Counted from the first letter of the stretch, positions 10,200 to 21,888 are shown. The stretch: DNA of 64,000 bases from Luidia sarsii (GCA_949987565.1 OX465109.1:17424915-17488914); one strand, 5' to 3'. Numbers and translations: made by a program. The notes: generated by a model not told the origin, from the sequence alone.

Positions 10200-11520
10200 T
10201 TTTTATTTTATTTTGGCAGCCCTTTTTTTAGTCAAAAAAGCCCAACTCTTCTTAGGTCGAGTTCTGGCAGTCCCAAGTTCTTCACACGCGAATTCAGGGT
10301 TGTTCACAAACGGCCGAGAACGCGCGCGCCCGAACTCGCACTTTATTTAGATCGTGTTTGTCATAATTTATTCAATCAAGAACTCCACCGACAAGACTAC
10401 GACCGTGTTGGTGAAACGATTATATCGCACACACATTTCACCCACCAATAATTCAAAGCACACTTTGTCAATGGGAATTTTCCCCATAATCTTGTAACGG
10501 TGCCTTTTGTAACGAACGCCATTATTGAATCCTGCGGTCATTTTCCCAGGATTGGCCGCGCGTTACGTCATACATTGTACTTTATAGCTGCTGAAACCGC
10601 TGGTGTCAGTGAGAACTGTATTAGTCTCTATTCAGTCGTTATAACTACGGTGCATGTACGTAATGTAAACGACCGAAGAAAGACTTACAGTTTTTGAACA
10701 TGCGCATAACATCAACCAGGTCTGGTTGGTCTTCATACGAACAAGCCCATTTTTGTTTTATTAAGCCTGCAACCGATCAATGATTGTGTGGTTCAGCGGG
10801 AATCGAAAGAACCGTTCTGCCCTTCTGATTTTTTTTAAGGAGAGTAGAACGAGTACAGAATCTGGGATAGACGAGCTGATGAGTGGTGAGTTAAGATTTC
10901 CTGATGTTTTACTCCAAAGGATTTTATGGTTCTGCTGAAAACTAACTGCATACATGCCACAATGCTGTCTTCCCGAATTCGATTGTTTCACGAAACTGAC
11001 GACCTGTGTCCGAACGCATTAGATTTGTAATTCGACGCCAAACGAGTGACTTCATCAAGTCTAGTGCGGGAGGTGATTTTTTCCCTTGTAGGTGACGTAA
11101 GGAGTCAAAAATTATTGAGGACTTGCATTAATTATTCATGAATTATGCACCCCTAGGTAAATAAGATTAATTCATGAGAAAATCCTTAATAACATTTGAT
11201 TCGCTCACTTACGGGAACAAAAAACGCGTGCAGGAGCTGATTAATCATTATTATTTTAGTGTTCTGCACCGTCTTAACTGCAATAGCGCCCTCCATAGTT
11301 GAATTAACGAAATCCCGGAACATGGCGGGTTATATAACTTGTAATAAGAAGTGGCCACGTGAATCTGATCAGTACACACACAATGCTCAGTTAGTAAGAT
11401 TGCCGATTTCTGTGATTTCCTTACAGCTGAGTGTCACGGGTATTCAGCGGAGGTTTGTGGAAGCTGGAATGTCCAGGACGAAATAGCAATGGAATCTGGT
11501 AAGTACAAAGTCTAGTGAAC
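10200..11520. other. No recognisable feature
   Basis: Mixed-composition sequence without a supported gene. Short open frames show no domain resemblance. Confidence 0.45.
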
Positions 11521-11529
11521 TAGGGTATG

Positions 11530-11645
11530 CACACTGACTGTACACAGTAGTCAGTACACTTACTATACTGAACTACTACTGTACTACTACTAGTACTATA
11601 GTAGTATTAAATTCTAGTAATAGTATACTACTTCTGTAGTACTCG
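11530..11645. repeat. TAGTAC/GTACTA-rich palindromic tract
   Basis: Short palindromic and trinucleotide-like repeats of TACTA, GTACTAC and TAGTAGTA. A second tract of the same composition lies at 12,510-12,610. Together they bracket the GGATT-rich element. Confidence 0.6.
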
Positions 11646-11649
11646 TCGG

Positions 11650-12045
11650 CTACACGTATCCTGCACAATCCTACAATCCTTCAGTTAAAAGCCTCAAACC
11701 TGACACAGTGACAGTACAACACAGTGTCTCCCTGGACCATTGGTACCTACTCCTTTTTGTGATAATGTATATTTTTTACTACCATGTGCCCTCCATCACA
11801 TTGGGCCTTGTAACCTGGATCCTACATTTTCCTCAAGTGACAAAAAACTCCACATGCCCTCAATCCTAGAGAATCATCCTCCATCACATTGGGCCTTGTA
11901 ACCTGTATCCTGCATTTTCCTACAGTGGCAACAACTCCAAATGCCCTCAATCCTGCAAATTCCTACAATGCATCGACTACCACATGTCCTCGATCCTACA
12001 CATTCCGACACTAGGACAATAGGATTCTATAGGATTGGGAAAGTG
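11650..12045 (+). mobile_element. GGATT-rich interspersed element (partial)
   Basis: Repeated ATCCTGCA, ATCCTACA and TCACATTGGGCCTTGTAACC blocks occur in the order seen at 37,108-37,580, and inverted at 17,545-18,035. The block CCATCACATTGGGCC is itself duplicated here. No coding capacity. Confidence 0.65.
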
Positions 12046-12690
12046 AGGGACCATCGTGTGTGTTTTTGATCGTCCTCGATGTGTTTTCGATCCCAAAATG
12101 CAATTCACAATCTTGGAATAAAATAAATTAAAATAATCAAAATAATCAAAAAATAATAAATGATCAAATAATACACAATATTAGAATAGAAAAGGATTCA
12201 AAAAGTGTATTTCACAAACTTCATTTATCAGCTCAGTCTGCCAGTACGAATCAAGTTGGGACAATACGCCACACATTTTTGAATGACTTCGCTTCGCGTG
12301 CCATACATGTAGCTACAATGTCAATGAACTTCGCTACTCTACCAAGGGATCGCAAAATGATCTGGACATTCTGAGGATAAATACAAAATAATGATTAACT
12401 CGAAGGGTCCAGTTGAAAGGTTAGTCTAGTGGTTTTGTAAATAACCCCATTTAGTTCCTGTTTTCAGGAACCTTTCCCATTATCCGATCGAAAACTGATG
12501 ACGCCAGGCTACAGTAGTACTCACTAGGACTAGTTTACTAGTGCTACTATAATTATAGTACCAGTATACGTAGTAGTACTGTAGTAGTATTTGTTAAATA
12601 CAGGTACTAATCAAGTACACAAATGTATCATGACGACTAAATAATTCTTGATCTATTCTATACCAACGTAGACTCATACCAACTTTGAGT
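12046..12690. other. No gene; AT-rich spacer and GTACTA tract
   Basis: Contains AATAATCAAA low-complexity sequence near 12,130-12,180 and a second TAGTAC-rich palindromic tract at 12,510-12,610. No supported coding sequence. Confidence 0.5.
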
Positions 12691-12691
12691 C

Positions 12692-14868
12692 TGACCCATG
12701 CCAATTCACACCCATGCAAACTCACACCCATGCAAACTCACACCCATGCAAACTCACACCCATGCCAACTCACACCCAGACCAACTCACACCCATGCCAA
12801 CTCACACCCATGCCAACTCACACCCAGACCAACTCACACCCAGACCAACTCACACCCAGACCAACTTACACCCATGCCAACTCACACCCATACCAACTCA
12901 CACCCATATCAACTCACACCCATACCAACTCACACCCATGCCAACTCACACCCAGACCAACTCACACCCAGACCAACTCACACCCATACCAACTCACACC
13001 CATACCAACTCACACCCAGACCAACTCACACCCATGCCAACTCACACCCAGACCAACTCACACCCATATCAACTCACACCCATACCAACTCACACCCATA
13101 CCAACTCACACCCATGCCAACTCACACCCAGACCAACTCACACCCAGACCAACTCACACCCAGACCAACTCACACCCAGACCAACTCACACCCAGACCAA
13201 CTCACACCCAGACCAACTCACACCCAGACCAACTCACACCCATACCAACTCACACCCAGACCAACTCACACCCATGCCAACTCACACCCATGCCAACTCA
13301 CACCCATATCAACTCACACCCATATCAACTCACACCCAGACCAACTCACACCCAGACCAACTCACACCCAGACCAACTCACACCCATGGCAACTTACACC
13401 CATGGCAACTCACACCCATACCAACTCACACCCATACCAACTCACACCCATACCAACTCACACCCATACCAACTCACACCCATACCAACTCACACCCATA
13501 CCAACTCACACCCATGCAAACTCACACCCATGCAAACTCACACCCATGCCAACTCACACCCACACCAACTCACACCCAGACCATCTCACACCCAGACCAT
13601 CTCACACCAACACCAACTCACACCCAGACCAGCTCACACCCTTGCCAACTCACACCCACACCAACTCACACCCAGTCCAACTCACACCCAGACCAACTCA
13701 CACCCAGACCAACTCACACCCAGACCAACTCACACCCACACCAACTCACACCCAGACAACTCACACCCAGACCAACTCACACCCAGACCAACTCACACCC
13801 AAACCAACTCACACCCAGACCAACTCACACCCAGTCCAACTCACACCCAGACCAACTCACACCCAGACCAACTCACACCCAGACCAACTCACACCCAGAC
13901 CAACTCACACCCATACCAACTCACACCCAGACCAACTCACACCCAGACCAACTCACACCCAGACCAGCTCACACCCAGACCAACTCACACCCAGACCAAC
14001 TCACACCCAGACCAACTCACACCCAGACCAACTCACACCCAGACCACCTCACACCCAGACCAGCTCACACCCAGTCCAACTCACACCCAGACCAGACCAA
14101 CTCACACCCAAACCAACTCACACCCAGACCAACTCACACCCACACCAACTCACACCCATACCAACTCACACCCAGACCAGCTCACACCCAGACCAACTCA
14201 CACCCAGACCAACTCACACCCAGACCAACTCACACCCAGACCAACTCACACCCAGACCAACTCACACCCAGACCAACTCACACCCTCACCAACTCACACC
14301 CAGACCAACTCACACCCAGACCATCTCACACCCAGACCATCTCACACCAACACCAACTCACACCCATGCCAACTCACACCCAGACCAGCTCACACCCAGA
14401 CCAGCTCACACCCAGACCAACTCACACCCAGACCAACTCACACCCAGACCAACTCACACCCAGACCAACTCACACCCAGACCAACTCACACCCAGACCAA
14501 CTCACACCCTCACCAACTCACACCCAGACCAACTCACACCCAGACCAACTCACACCCAGACCAACTCACACCCAGACCAACTCACACCCAGACCATCTCA
14601 CACCAACACCAACTCACACCCAGACCAGCTCACACCCAGTCCAACTCACACCCAGACCAACTCACACCCAGACCAACTCGCACCCAAGACCAACTCACAC
14701 CCAGACCAACTCACACCCACACCAACTCACACCCACACCAACTCACACCCACACCAACTCACACCCACACCAACTCACACCCACACAAACTCAGACCCAT
14801 GCCAACTCACACCCATACCAACTCACACCCATACCAACTCACACCCATACCTACTCACACCCATAGGT
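12692..14868. repeat. 16-bp minisatellite, about 136 copies
   Basis: Tandem CAACTCACACCCAGAC, with variants CATACC, CATGCC and CACACC in the last six bases. The unit lacks stop codons in every forward frame and 16 is not a multiple of three. All three + frames are therefore open for over 720 codons and read the same 16-residue peptide period (motif NSHPDQLTPRPTHTQT). These are not genes. A few units are shortened, for example at about 13,750 and 14,090. Confidence 0.97.
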
Positions 14869-14952
14869 ATACATGTACTTTCCCTTTTTGGTCAATTGGT
14901 GGCACTCAAAATTGATTGACCTCTGAAGCCTTCTCTACCTATAGATCGCTTC

Positions 14953-15075
14953 CACCGGCGGCCATCTTTGGGGCCTAGTCTTTGTTCCTCTTGGATAGGC
15001 AAGAGTGCACTCTTTGTACCTGCATTGTCACTGAATTTTAATAACACTAGAAGGCCCCAAAGATGGCCGCTATTG
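14953..15075. repeat. Short inverted repeat
   Basis: GGCGGCCATCTTTGGGGCC on the left and GGCCCCAAAGATGGCCGC on the right, separated by about 75 bp, form a hairpin with roughly 22-bp arms. Confidence 0.7.
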
Positions 15076-15425
15076 CAAAAGACACATTTTTTTCAGCGTA
15101 ACAGATAATATTTTCTTACAGTGGCAGAGAAAGATGGGAGGTACTGTATACATGCAGGCTCAGCCTTTTTCCGGTTGAAGTTTTGGAATTTATTGATTTC
15201 TGCCATTCAATATATCCAATACCAAGTATGCTTTTCTCAATAATTGAGTACATTCACCCAGCCATCCACAAATACATTTAGTTTATTTTGTAGTGCTCAA
15301 ATTTGTCTTGTTTTATGTTTTTTTCAGGTTTGACAAAGTGACAGTGAACACGCAGCATGCAAGGTCAAGCTGTATAAATTTACAGATAAGTAAACAAGTT
15401 TCCTTATATTTATTTTTTCTATCAA
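15076..15425. other. No recognisable feature
   Basis: AT-rich spacer with T runs. No coding signal. Confidence 0.5.
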
Positions 15426-15427
15426 AA

Positions 15428-15960
15428 ATTAGGAGGGCATGACATTTTAATCCTAGCAGGACCTTTCCCAAAACGTTTTGATCCTAGCAGGACCTCTCTC
15501 GACGGCATTCTGCCATCAAGAGAGGTCCTGCTAGTATCAAAACTTCATTCTGCCTTTGAGAGAGGTCCTGCTAGTATCAAAACTTCATTCTGACTTTGAG
15601 AGAGGTCCTGCTAGGATCAAAACTTCATTCTGACTTTGAGAGAGGTCCTACTAGGATCAAAACTTCATTCTGACTTTGAGAGAGGTCCTACTAGGATTGA
15701 AACTTCATTCTGACTTTGAGAGAGGTCCTGCTAGGATCAAAACTTCATTCTGACTTTGAGAGAGGTCCTACTAGGATCAAAACTTCATTCTGCCTTTGAG
15801 AGAGGTCCTGCTAGGATCAAAACTTCATTCTGACTTTGAGAGAGGTCCTGCTAGGATCAAAACTTCACTCTGACTTTGAGAGAGGTCCTGCTAGGATCAA
15901 AACTTCATTCTGACTTTGAGAGAGGTCCTGCTAGGATCGAAACTTCAGGCCCTCCTAATG
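15428..15960. repeat. 40-bp tandem array of PLE-tail units inside an inverted pair
   Basis: Two minus-oriented tail fragments at 15,430-15,505 are followed by about 11 plus-oriented 40-bp units. Each unit contains AGGTCCTGCTAGGATC, AAAACTTC and ATTCTGACTTTGAGAG. The whole block is bounded by complementary ends (ATTAGGAGGGC and GCCCTCCTAAT). Stem II of the hammerhead-like fold is kept, but GAAA is mostly CAAAA, so the motif is decayed. Confidence 0.9.
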
Positions 15961-16149
15961 TTTGATATTTCACCTTTTGATCATTATTGCATACAGTACT
16001 GGCCAGATTACTAGTGCCCCCGATAACACGATCATTGTGTCCGTGCAGTGGGCTCCCCAAAGCGAACAAACACGAAGCACGCTCTAGCAGTCTAGACTTA
16101 CCGCAAATTTATCGCAGTTTAGCGACCCAGATACGCGCGAGGGATGTAC

Positions 16150-16790
16150 ACACTTACACACGCAGGGCACGGCTGTATGAAAGACTGGTGCCTGTCCATG
16201 CGTGCAATCTCCATTGACCCGCGCTGCGCAACACTTTGTTGGGCTCCAATTCAGCCGTCTTGGTTTGGGAGTTGGCCTTGAATATAGACCAATTGCGTGA
16301 CCAATGTTTACAGTACATGCCATCGCGTGACTTATATGTTATAGTCATTTAGTGGGTATTTTTTAGCATCTCATTTGGTGCAGAACAGGAGTGGAAATGA
16401 GCAAAGAGGACTATCATATTGTCCACATTCTTCTTTGTACATTTTCATAGATGCTCTGTGCCAAATGAGATGAAAAAATACTCACTATTTAAGTGATGGA
16501 AATTTACAAAGAAGAATGTGGACAATATGATAGTCTTCTTTGCTCATTTCCACTCCTGTTCTGCACCAAATGAGATGCTAAAAAAATACCCACTATATTA
16601 AGTCACGTGATGTCACGTGTACTTTAAACAATGGTCACGCAATTGGTCTATGTGCAAGGCCTGATCCAAAACCAAGATGGCCGACTTGGAGCCCAACAAA
16701 GTGTTGCGTGCAGCCAGCAGGCAGGCGAGCCAATGGAGATTGCAGGCATGGACAGGAAACAGTCTTTATTAAAGCCGTGCGCTGCGCTCT
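16150..16790. mobile_element. Foldback element with long arms
   Basis: Inner arms 16,344-16,430 and 16,500-16,603 are near-perfect complements, for example GGAGTGGAAATGAGCAAAG against CTTTGCTCATTTCCACTCC. Outer segments (16,150-16,325 and 16,610-16,790) continue the symmetry less perfectly. The ~70-bp loop repeats a piece of the right arm. No protein. PLE tails flank it on both sides. Confidence 0.85.
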
Positions 16791-16795
16791 TCCCC

Positions 16796-16890
16796 CTTCC
16801 TTTGTGTACATGTATCTGTTTTGTCCTTATCACTCTGCCTTTGAGAAAGCACCTGCTAGGATCAAAACGTCAGGCCCACTAAATTTTGAG
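16796..16890 (+). mobile_element. PLE 3' end fragment
   Basis: CCCCCTTCCTTTGTGTACATG leads into a single tail (TTTGAGAAAGCACC, CTGCTAGGATC, AAAAC, GTC, AGGCCCACTAAATTTTGA). It matches the 3' end of copy B at 10,045-10,145. Confidence 0.75.
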
Positions 16891-16916
16891 ACAGTATACT
16901 TTCAGCGCGCATTCTT

Positions 16917-16970
16917 CAGTTGCCTGATGAAGGTTTGCAGTTAGCAACTGAAACGTCGCCACCAGCAACG
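16917..16970 (+). ncRNA. Candidate hammerhead ribozyme with intact core
   Basis: CTGATGA at 16,924-16,930, GAAA at 16,950-16,953 and GTC at 16,955-16,957 are in the correct order. The intervening 19 bases can form an imperfect stem II (AG..TTGC with GCAA..CT). GTTGC upstream can pair with GCAAC downstream of the predicted cut after GTC, though only GC/GC pair immediately next to the core. Stem III would be minimal, as in hammerheads described from Penelope-like elements. Core bases are seen directly; activity is inference. Confidence 0.5.
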
Positions 16971-17544
16971 ACACATCGCGTGACTTTGATCACTCTTTCC
17001 ACTTATCTACGCCACCGCGATGAACAACCCCTTCATTTCTACAGTATACTTTGTTAAAATTTCCCCCATCCCCAGCGAAAAAGAAAAGAAGAAATCAAAC
17101 AAGTACAGGAAAACTGACCAGGAACTTGTGAACATTCTCTGAAAGTGGCAAAGCAAACTTTAGGTGCGTTCTCACTTCCCATTAGAACGAAACAGCGCGA
17201 CTCACTTTTTCGATGTTTTAAATCGCGATTCAAAAATCGATTTTATTTTGTGTGCGGATGCAAAAAGCTCACTAATAAGCGCGATTCGAATCGCGATCCA
17301 AATCGCAATTCTGCTTGCGATTTTTTTGAAACAGCGCGATTATTGAATAGTGGCATTCCCCCAAAAAAATTAATAGTCAATTAGTCTTTGCCGGGGTGGA
17401 GGTGCCAGTCAGAAGCAATTCAACCATAACCGTATTTCTCCAGTGAATGCATTTTGTTTTCATATTAAGGCAAACGAATAAAGATAAAAACTGACCGGGA
17501 ACTTTTTAACAATACTAAAATGGCAAAGAAACTAGCCGACCGGG
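16971..17544. other. No gene; short CG-containing palindromes
   Basis: Contains GCGATTCGAATCGC near 17,279 and repeated CAGCGCGA. No supported coding frame. Confidence 0.4.
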
Positions 17545-18035
17545 CTATTAAAACCCTAACCCTCCCAAATCCTACAGAATCCTATTGTCCATTTGTAGGA
17601 ATTCGTAGGATTTGGGGCATGTAGTAGTTGATGCATTGTAGGAATTTGCAGGATTGGGGGCATGTGGGGTTTCTGTCACTGTAGGAAAATGCAGGATCCG
17701 GGTTACACGGCCCAATGTGATGTCCAGAGGATGATTATGTAGGATTGAGGGCATGTGGAGTTCTTGTCACTGTAGGAAAAAAAAGGATCCGGGTTACAAG
17801 GCCCAATGTGATGGAGGATGATTCTGTAGGACTGGGGGCATGTGGAGTTTTTGTCACTTGAGGAAAATGAAGGATCCGGGTTACTAGGCCCAATGTGATG
17901 GAGGATGAATCTGTAGGATTGGGGGCATGTGGAGTTCTTGTCACTTGCAGAAAATGTAGGATCCATTATCCGGGTTACAAGGCCCAATGTGATCGAGGAT
18001 GAAATATTAGGATTGAGGGCACTTGGTAGTAAAAA
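17545..18035 (-). mobile_element. GGATT-rich interspersed element, one end
   Basis: In reverse orientation relative to 37,108-37,580, it begins AACCCTAACCCTCCC and carries about four near-tandem blocks with GGGTTACAAGGCCCAATG and GATGGAGGATG. The terminal half ends near 18,035. The complementary half of the same family appears at 22,000-22,345, so the material between may be inserted. Confidence 0.65.
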
Positions 18036-18119
18036 TATACATTTTCACAAAAGGGGATATGCACCAATTGTCCAGGGAGATGCTGTTGGTCTGTCAGGTT
18101 TGGGGTTGCACTGGCCTGC

Positions 18120-18315
18120 ATTCGTGGGTGGGTTTACCCACCGGCTCTAAGTTATTTTCTAGTTAAGTGTGGAGTGTGTGGCAGTGTACGGACACTGCTT
18201 TGGGTGAGTTTACCCACGAGCTCTTGCTCATTTTCTGGTGAGGTGTTGGAGTGTCTCGGGCAGTGCACTGAGACTGCTTTTGTGGGTAAGTTTACCCACG
18301 AGATCTTGGTCAGAA
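18120..18315. repeat. ~83-bp tandem repeat, 2-3 copies
   Basis: Blocks built on GTTTACCCAC, then GCTCT, ATTTTCTGGTGAG, GTGTTGGAGTGT and CACTGAGACTGCTTT recur at 83-bp spacing, with divergence. Confidence 0.55.
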
Positions 18316-18317
18316 AC

Positions 18318-18525
18318 CGCGTGTGTTTCTACTGCGAGTGTGACCCGAAGACACCCGGCAAGATCCATCTCAATAGGTGGTTGTCGGTGAACGTTGGGTT
18401 GCCGGATGACGTTCGGAAAATTCGACGCCCGGTTGTGTTTCTACTGGACACTCCACCCAGAAACACCCGAAGACGCACGGGGACACCCGGCAACCTTTCG
18501 TCAGTAGAAACACGCTGATTGTATG
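18318..18525. mobile_element. Small MITE
   Basis: Terminal segments CGTGTGTTTCTACTG and CAGTAGAAACACGCTG are complements, enclosing about 200 bp. CCCGAAGACACCCGGCAA and a similar block recur inside it. No coding capacity. Confidence 0.55.
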
Positions 18526-18569
18526 GTAGTGGTCTGAGGGTCAGTGGACTTGTGTGCATTTCATAGTAC

Positions 18570-18906
18570 ACACCCTGAAAAAAAATGTAGTGCAGAGCAC
18601 TGCAGACTGGTCAGAGGGTCAGTGGTCTGGGGTCTGTTTTCATACTGGCACTTTTTTTACAGTGTATTATAGATTCATGAAGGCCAGTCTTAGACAAATC
18701 CATTTTTAGAGGGTAAATCTTTTTGTTGGTCATTGTTTTGTTGTATAATTATACGTGTCAGTGAACTGCAAAAGGAGCATGAGAATGAAAGTAAGAGCTC
18801 TGTAATTATTCAATATTACATAATTTATGCAAAAAAATCACAAGCTGTAGCTATAAATAAGGATGAAAATTACTGATATTCCCACTGCAATCATGACGTC
18901 TCATGA
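18570..18906. other. No recognisable feature
   Basis: AT-rich spacer between the small MITE and the piggyBac remnant. Confidence 0.5.
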
Positions 18907-19467
18907 AGCAAGACACTTACAGCACTCGCTACTGAACCCAAGAATAGTCAGGATTTTTCTTCAGTTCAGTCATCGGCGATAGAGAAGGGAGGAAGGCCAG
19001 AAAGAAGAGAGAGGAGCAGAGTTCAGGACAGGACCGAGCAAAGGTGTGCAGCCTGTAAAGAGGAAGGAGCCAACTGCCAACGGGGGAACAAGTGGCCGCC
19101 AAGAAGAAATGCAGGCAAGAGAAGGGAGCAAGTCCAAGCTGCCAGAAAGAAGGAGCTACGTCAAGCCATCGAGGCAAGTGCCATCCAGGCAGGAGTGAGA
19201 ATGGGGAGACGCTACCGAGCTTTGGCGGAGACTTCAGAAAGCTCTGAAGAGGAGTACCTGGAGGATGCCTGTCGTGACAGCCAGTTTGAGGCGAGTTCGG
19301 AGGAAGAGGATGGGCCAGGAAGAGTAGATCGAGAAGATGGAGAGGATGATGAGGAGAATGAAGAGGGGGATTGGGAGGAGGAGGAAGAAGATGAAGAAGA
19401 AGAGGAAGAGGAAGAGGAAGAGGAGGAAGAGGAAGAGGAGGAGGAAGATGAGGGAGAGGAGGAGGAA

Positions 19468-19499
<32 letters not shown>

Positions 19500-21345
19500 G
19501 GAAGATGAGGAAGAGGAGGAGGAGGAAGATGAAGAAGATAAGGAAGAGGAAGAGTAGGAAGAGGAAGAGGAAGAGGAGGAGGAAGATGAGGAAGAGGAGG
19601 AGGAAGAGGAGACAACTGGGAGTGACATATCTGAACCCAGTCCTAGGAAGGCACAAAGAAAATGCCATCGCTCATCTCCCCAGAAGGGAAGAAGAAGCAC
19701 GAAGCTGGTTGATCCGGATTTGGATAATGATCCTAATCCACCCTCTCCACATCAGCCTGACTACCCGTCTGATAAAGAGGGGTGGACAAGGAGCCTGCAA
19801 GATGTGTTGGTCCATCCCTTCAAGGGCAAAGATCCACCCGGACCCAACTTCAAGAGAAGTAAATCTCCACTGCATTATTTCTTGCAATTCTTCCCCCCTC
19901 ACTTTGCTTGTGTCCATCGTCAGGTGGACCAATGTCAAGTTGAGGGAGGCAAGAAAGACCACGACCAGTCTGCCAGAGATTCGAGCCTGGTTTGGCCTCC
20001 ACGTGCTCATGGGAGTAAACCATCTGCCCAACTACCGGGACTACTGGAGCCGTTTCCCTGCTCTGAGAAACTCCATCATCTCTCAGACCATTCCCCGGAA
20101 CAGATTTGATGTCCTGAATACCTTCATCAACCTGTGCCGACCCCGAGAAAGACCCCACCCTGTTCCGGAGCAAGACGCACAGATTCAACTTCTGCCGCAA
20201 GCACGTACCCCCTCTATCCCCTGCAGCCAGTCTGGAACAAAGTCCGCCATCGATGCATCAATCGCTAGAACGCTCTACGAGACTTGGCCATCGATGAGGC
20301 CATGGTCCAATACCGGGGCTACAAGGCAGCGCTCAAGAAGTTCTTCATGCCCTTCAAACCCATCCGGGTGGGTTTCAAAATCTATGTCCTGGCTGAATCC
20401 ACCTCCGGAGCTGTCCTCAACTTCCTTGGAAGGAGACGATGACTGGCATCTCAACAAGGCTGGCCAAGCACCACCGTGGCCGGTAACACCACATCTTCAC
20501 GGACAGGCTCTATATACTTCCATCCCTTTGGCCAAAGCTTTTCTTGCCCGGAAGGTGTATCACACCGGAGCAGTCAGGCAGAACGGGCAGATGGTTGCGA
20601 CCCTGTGGAAGGATTCTAGAGCCATGATGGTCCTCTCCATCGCCCACCAAGGATGGCGAGATCCGATTGCCCACACCGTCACCGCAAGGTCCCTGGTAAT
20701 GATGGCAGCCGCAGGAAGAAGACCATCGTGCCAGCTCCCCCACAAGTCATTGACTTCATCTCCTTCATGGGCGGGGTTGATAGAAGCGATCAGCTCCGTG
20801 CCTACTACAGCTGCACACGCAAGGCGCAGTACTGGTGGAAGAAAGTCCTGTACTTACTGATTGACGTCTGCCGCGTAAACGGCTACATCTCGTATGTCAA
20901 GCACCGTCGTCAGGAAGTACAAGGAGACTTATCCGACAACACCATGGATGAATATGCCAGGCCCACCACAGCCAAGCAGTTGACCCATAGCAAGTTTACA
21001 GTGCATCTAGGCATGGAGCTGATTGCTGGCTATGCAGGAGGTTCGACGAACCCCCAGGCCAAGTCCCCCAAAGCTGTCCCTAGCCACAACATCAAGGGCC
21101 ACTACAGCTGCAAGATGGCAGGCCTCTACCCCAAGAGATGTCAGTGGTGTCTCCATCATAGCGGGGTGACCAAATCTGGCTACACCAAGACCACCAGAAG
21201 CGGGTGTGCTGTTTGTGTGGTCAACCTCTGCCCTGGGCCATGCTTTGTCAGGTTCCACCAGGCAGCAGCCCGGCCAGAGCTCCCAGCCACATGCTCCACA
21301 GATGAGTCCTCTCCTCGTCCATCCACGAAGAAGTCAAAGACATGA
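18907..21345 (+). pseudogene. piggyBac-type (PGBD) transposase pseudogene
   Basis: DDE transposase of the piggyBac family, which cuts and pastes DNA at TTAA. The sequence shows an N-terminal basic/cysteine segment (CAACKEEGANC near 19,045), a long acidic tract (19,230-19,610), then GLHVLMGVNHLP and RDYWSRFP (19,990-20,055), RNRFDVLNTFINL, the first catalytic Asp in DLAIDEAMVQYRGY (20,281 on), HIFTD and YHTGAVRQNG (20,490-20,590), and the last Asp pair in MGGVDRSDQLRAYYS (20,770 on). A Cys-rich tail (CKMAGLYPKRCQWC) ends at 21,345. The parts lie in different frames, with changes near 20,150-20,280, 20,450, 20,510 and 20,650, so it is inactive. The acidic frame's first ATG is 19,201, but the frame is open back to 18,907. 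Terminal inverted repeats were not identified. Confidence 0.9.
19320..19610. repeat. Homopurine GAGGAA tract
   Basis: About 290 bases almost purely A/G on the + strand. In the transposase frame it encodes Glu/Asp runs; other frames give Arg/Lys, and the minus strand gives Ser- or Leu/Pro-rich shadow frames. It lies inside the piggyBac coding remnant and has probably expanded since insertion. Confidence 0.9.
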
Positions 21346-21415
21346 AGAAGAAAAAGAAAGAGAAGAACAAAAAGAAGAAGTAGCAGAAGTAAAAGAAGAA
21401 AAAGAAGTAGTAGTA

Positions 21416-21888
21416 TAAAGCCGCGTCCGCACTGGACTTAAAATGGGTAAACTAACCGAGCAAATGGGTAAATTGACCATTTTAAGTCCAGTGCGGACAG
21501 CCCAGGAAGTTTTCCTCCCAGGTAACTTACCCGACTCCAGTGGGTAGTTTAACCGACCAACTTCTGCCCGGTTAAATTGACCAGGTCAGTTTAACCGAGT
21601 CGATAAGTCCAATCCGGACACGACGTCTCGGTAAACGACTCGGTAAAAAACCACATCCGGCACCCCGCACGTTACGTTACTGTATGCAAGACTCGTGCGG
21701 GCGCAGGGTAACAACGTGTTTGTGTATCTAGAGTACACACACATGTACACGAGTCGGTTAGTTTTACCGATCGTCTCGGTTAGTTTACCCGAGTCGAAAA
21801 GTCCAAGTGCGGACGCCGGGAAGATTTACCCATTGGAATGTTACCCACGGGCTCGGTAAAAAATAAGTCCAGTGCGGACACGGCTTAA
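21416..21888. mobile_element. MITE family H, PIF/Harbinger-like ends
   Basis: The ends AGCCGCGTCCGCACTGGACT and AGTCCAGTGCGGACACGGCT are complements flanked by TAA on both sides, a 3-bp duplication typical of PIF/Harbinger. The 473-bp interior is rich in GTTTAACCGA and GGTAAA motifs and partly self-complementary. A second copy lies at 42,935-43,355. It sits just after the piggyBac stop and a GAAGAA-rich run. Confidence 0.88.

Noticed and set aside
12685..14919. Three overlapping forward open frames of over 720 codons
   Set aside because: They are produced by a stop-free 16-bp tandem unit; all three frames encode the same periodic peptide and no start or domain distinguishes one.
18929..19700. 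Minus-strand Pro/Leu- and Ser-rich frames
   Set aside because: Antisense of the acidic tract of the piggyBac transposase remnant.
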